DNA of 64,000 nt from Asterias amurensis (Eukaryota > Echinodermata > Asteroidea > Forcipulatida > Asteriidae). The stretch lies in the NCBI RefSeq assembly GCF_032118995.1, contig NC_092665.1:13963012-14027011 (forward strand). Reading direction: 5' to 3'. The translations under genes and the position numbers were made by a program. Below the pieces are notes generated by a model. The model was not told where the DNA came from. It worked only from the letters and a program-made list of their open reading frames with translations, and did not search any database. This document shows positions 60,367 through 64,000 of the stretch, in pieces. The first letter of the stretch is position 1. The number at the start of each line of letters is the position of its first letter.

Positions 60367-60590
60367 TTTTAATCTGGTCTATAGACTAGGGGTAAATGGG
60401 TACATGGTGAGGGCAGAGATGGTTCTTGTGGTTGGTTTGCTTAGTGCGCTACATAAAACATTATTTGCCGGCACAGGCTGTATTACACTCCCCGAGGAGC
60501 TGAGAGTGTTTAGATTGCTTAAGAAATGAAATGTTGGAAGCGCTTTGAGACATGGCGTACAAACCGAACATTATTATTATTATTATCTCA
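60367..60590 (+). repeat. SINE 3' part, second family
   Basis: GGGGTAAATGGGTACATGG, GAGGGCAGAGATGGTTCTTG, GTGCGCTACATAA and GAGCTGAGAG match 36,055-36,165; it ends in (ATT)n. Confidence 0.75.
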
Positions 60591-60732
60591 CCAACACTAA
60601 AATATAAATAAAATTGATCGAGTATTAAAACATTGTGAGAAACGGCTCCCTCCGAGTAAAGCAGTTTTTGAGAAAAAAGTTATTCCCCCACTCATATTTT
60701 GATATTATTATATTCTATTATTATTATGCTAC

Positions 60733-61092
60733 TTAAAGGCACTGGACACAATTTGGTAACAATTGTTAGTATCGAGCAGTGGGGAGCTGTTGAAAGTAAA
60801 AAAACATTGAGAAACGGCTCCCTCCGGAGTAAAAAAAAAAGTAGTTTTTTTTAGAAAGAGGTATTTCATACTCAAATATTAAAGGCTTCAGGCCCGAAGC
60901 CTTTTATTAATTAAGCATCTGAAAGCATACAAATTAATTTGTGTAACAAGGGTGTTTTTCTTTCATTATTCTCTTGCAACTTCGATGACCAATTGATTCC
61001 AAATTTTGATGGGTTTATATTCATAATGTTGGAATAAACCAAGTGAGAAACTGGTCTTTGACAATAATTACCAAATGAGTCCAGTGCTATAA
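60733..61092 (+). repeat. Family A full copy upstream of MS4A-like exon
   Basis: TTAAAGGCACTGGACACAAT and ATGAGTCCAGTGCTATAA bound it; all internal blocks present. It ends about 110 bp before the coding exon's acceptor. Confidence 0.8.
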
Positions 61093-61227
61093 CAGCGTGG
61101 CTCTCCTAAAATGGGTTATGTTCCAGTCAAGAGTGCGCCAGCCGCATTCAGACCTGGGACAATGTTAAAGGTAAATTCTGATGACTCTTGCTCATGATCA
61201 CAGGTCACTTTCGTTGTGGTGGAGAAC

Positions 61228-61794
61228 ATGCAGGTTACCCCAGGCCAAGTCACCGGTTCACCGGCCGCCTTTCCACCCACCCAGCAGCATGGTGCGTACC
61301 AACAACCCGGATTCGCCGTTAGTACATCGGGCCCTCAGCAACAGCCGCCATCTTTGATGACGTCACCACCACCGCGTCGTGACTACTCTCGGCAAATGAT
61401 TACTCTAAACTCGATACAGATTGCGAATACTGTGCTGAATGTTAGCTTCGGCATCGCTGAGATCTTTTTGAGGAGTCTCATAGCTTTCGTCGGTGTTTCA
61501 ATATGGGTCCCTCTTTGCGTAAGTTTCTGTTTTATATCAATGAGAAATCGTTTGGGGAGGGTAGATGCCCTTTTTTTCCAGCAGCTTTCCTCTGTTTGTT
61601 ATCAAGTTGCTTTGTTAATGTTTGAATAAGTACTAAACGTTTCCAGTCGATCACAGTGCCTTTATTTTCTTCCTCCATGGTTTAACATAAAATTACGTGT
61701 ACTTTTTTTTTTTTTAACGCTGTTTTAGTTTTACCTGCCAGCTGGAATACTCGGATTACTTTCTGGGAAGATTCAGTCTCAACGAAGATGTTTG
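61228..61794 (+). CDS. MS4A/CD20-like tetraspan membrane protein (first two coding exons, partial)
   Basis: Exons 61228-61518 and 61729-61794, both phase 0 with good GT-AG sites (CTTTGC|GTAAGT, GTTTTAG|TTTTACC, TGTTTG|GTATGT). The exon containing the ATG probably starts at the acceptor before 61,204. The 119 residues seen begin with a Pro/Gln/Ser-rich cytoplasmic tail (about 1-55, with YQQPGF, PQQQPP and PPPRRDY). Helix 1 follows ([20 protein letters not shown], about 60-79), then a short loop with SIWVPLC, and the start of helix 2 ([14 protein letters not shown]). The pattern L..IQI..G..N...GI.E..., then W.P....PAGILG.LSGK, is that of MS4A proteins. These are four-helix membrane proteins at the cell surface or in endosomes, some acting in signalling or chemosensation. 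The rest lies beyond the window. Assignment is moderate; another tetraspan family is the alternative. Confidence 0.65.
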
Positions 61795-61859
61795 GTATGT
61801 AATATAGATATCGAGGTAGATTGTTTCTCATAACTTTATACATGTTTACTGAGCAAACA

Positions 61860-64000
<2,141 letters not shown>

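Larger units (their letters stand above)
58212..61203 (+). other. Probable first intron of the MS4A-like gene; repeats only
   Basis: Runs from the donor at 58,211 to the acceptor CATGATCACAG at 61,203. Besides the repeats listed it has a (CAAA)n run near 59,270-59,290 and a T run at about 60,346-60,370. Open frames such as 58,481-58,741 and 60,033-60,221 lack support. Confidence 0.4.

Noticed and set aside
61216-61227. Start at GTG in 61,216 for the MS4A-like protein
   Set aside because: Nuclear animal genes rarely start at GTG; the ATG at 61,228 is in the same frame and 12 nt downstream. An upstream ATG at about 61,111 would need a 33-nt intron, which is too short.

Overview
The window is animal nuclear DNA. 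Genes are split by GT-AG introns, non-coding DNA is AT-rich, and there are many short inverted-repeat elements (MITE-like), tRNA-derived SINEs and long microsatellites. The best guess is an echinoderm, possibly a sea star; this rests on protein divergence and repeat style and is inference only. No bacterial, phage or viral gene was seen.

Layout. 1-15,245 holds no gene I can support, only AT-rich DNA, homopolymers and repeats. 15,246-15,443 (-) is a candidate first coding exon of an unidentified gene, with a TATA-like box just upstream. 17,060-20,210 (-) is a complete five-exon NOL7 (211 codons). 21,329-34,890 (+) is a complete 23-exon EMC1 (987 codons), divergent from NOL7. Both models were built by hand: every junction has GT-AG ends, phases agree across all exons, and coding totals divide by three. 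34,891 to about 36,530 is probably EMC1 3' UTR containing a SINE. 38,170-48,967 (+) is a complete five-exon CD225/dispanin (IFITM-like) two-helix membrane protein of 145 residues, with a 7.5 kb first intron full of repeats. About 57,740-58,211 looks like a promoter plus non-coding first exon. It probably belongs to an MS4A/CD20-like gene whose first two coding exons are at 61,228-61,794. Its next intron is a tetranucleotide array running off the window end.

Repeats. Recurrent families were named here for convenience. A: about 350-400 bp, ends like GGCACTGGACAC, more than 15 copies. B: ends CAGGCCTG. C: about 380 bp near-complete palindrome. D: ends GATTTCACAAAG, with ACTAGTCCTA blocks. E: GGTTCTGAAAAGAACC. 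F: ends GGGCCCAATTTCATAGAGC. G: GGTGGCAGCAGACTTACC. H: a TGGTCTA palindrome. I: ends AAAGCCATTGGACAC. Many are nested, and two cases keep a matching empty site elsewhere in the window.

The genes do not form one pathway. EMC1 acts in ER membrane-protein insertion and NOL7 in the nucleolus. The CD225 and MS4A-like genes both encode small membrane proteins with Pro/Gln-rich N-termini. I found no convincing new multi-gene system. The most unusual objects are the CAAA-CAGA-CAGG array, a 44-bp minisatellite carrying Pol III B-box-like sequence, direct repeats flanking the last CD225 exon, and a local triplication with a filled and an empty insertion site.
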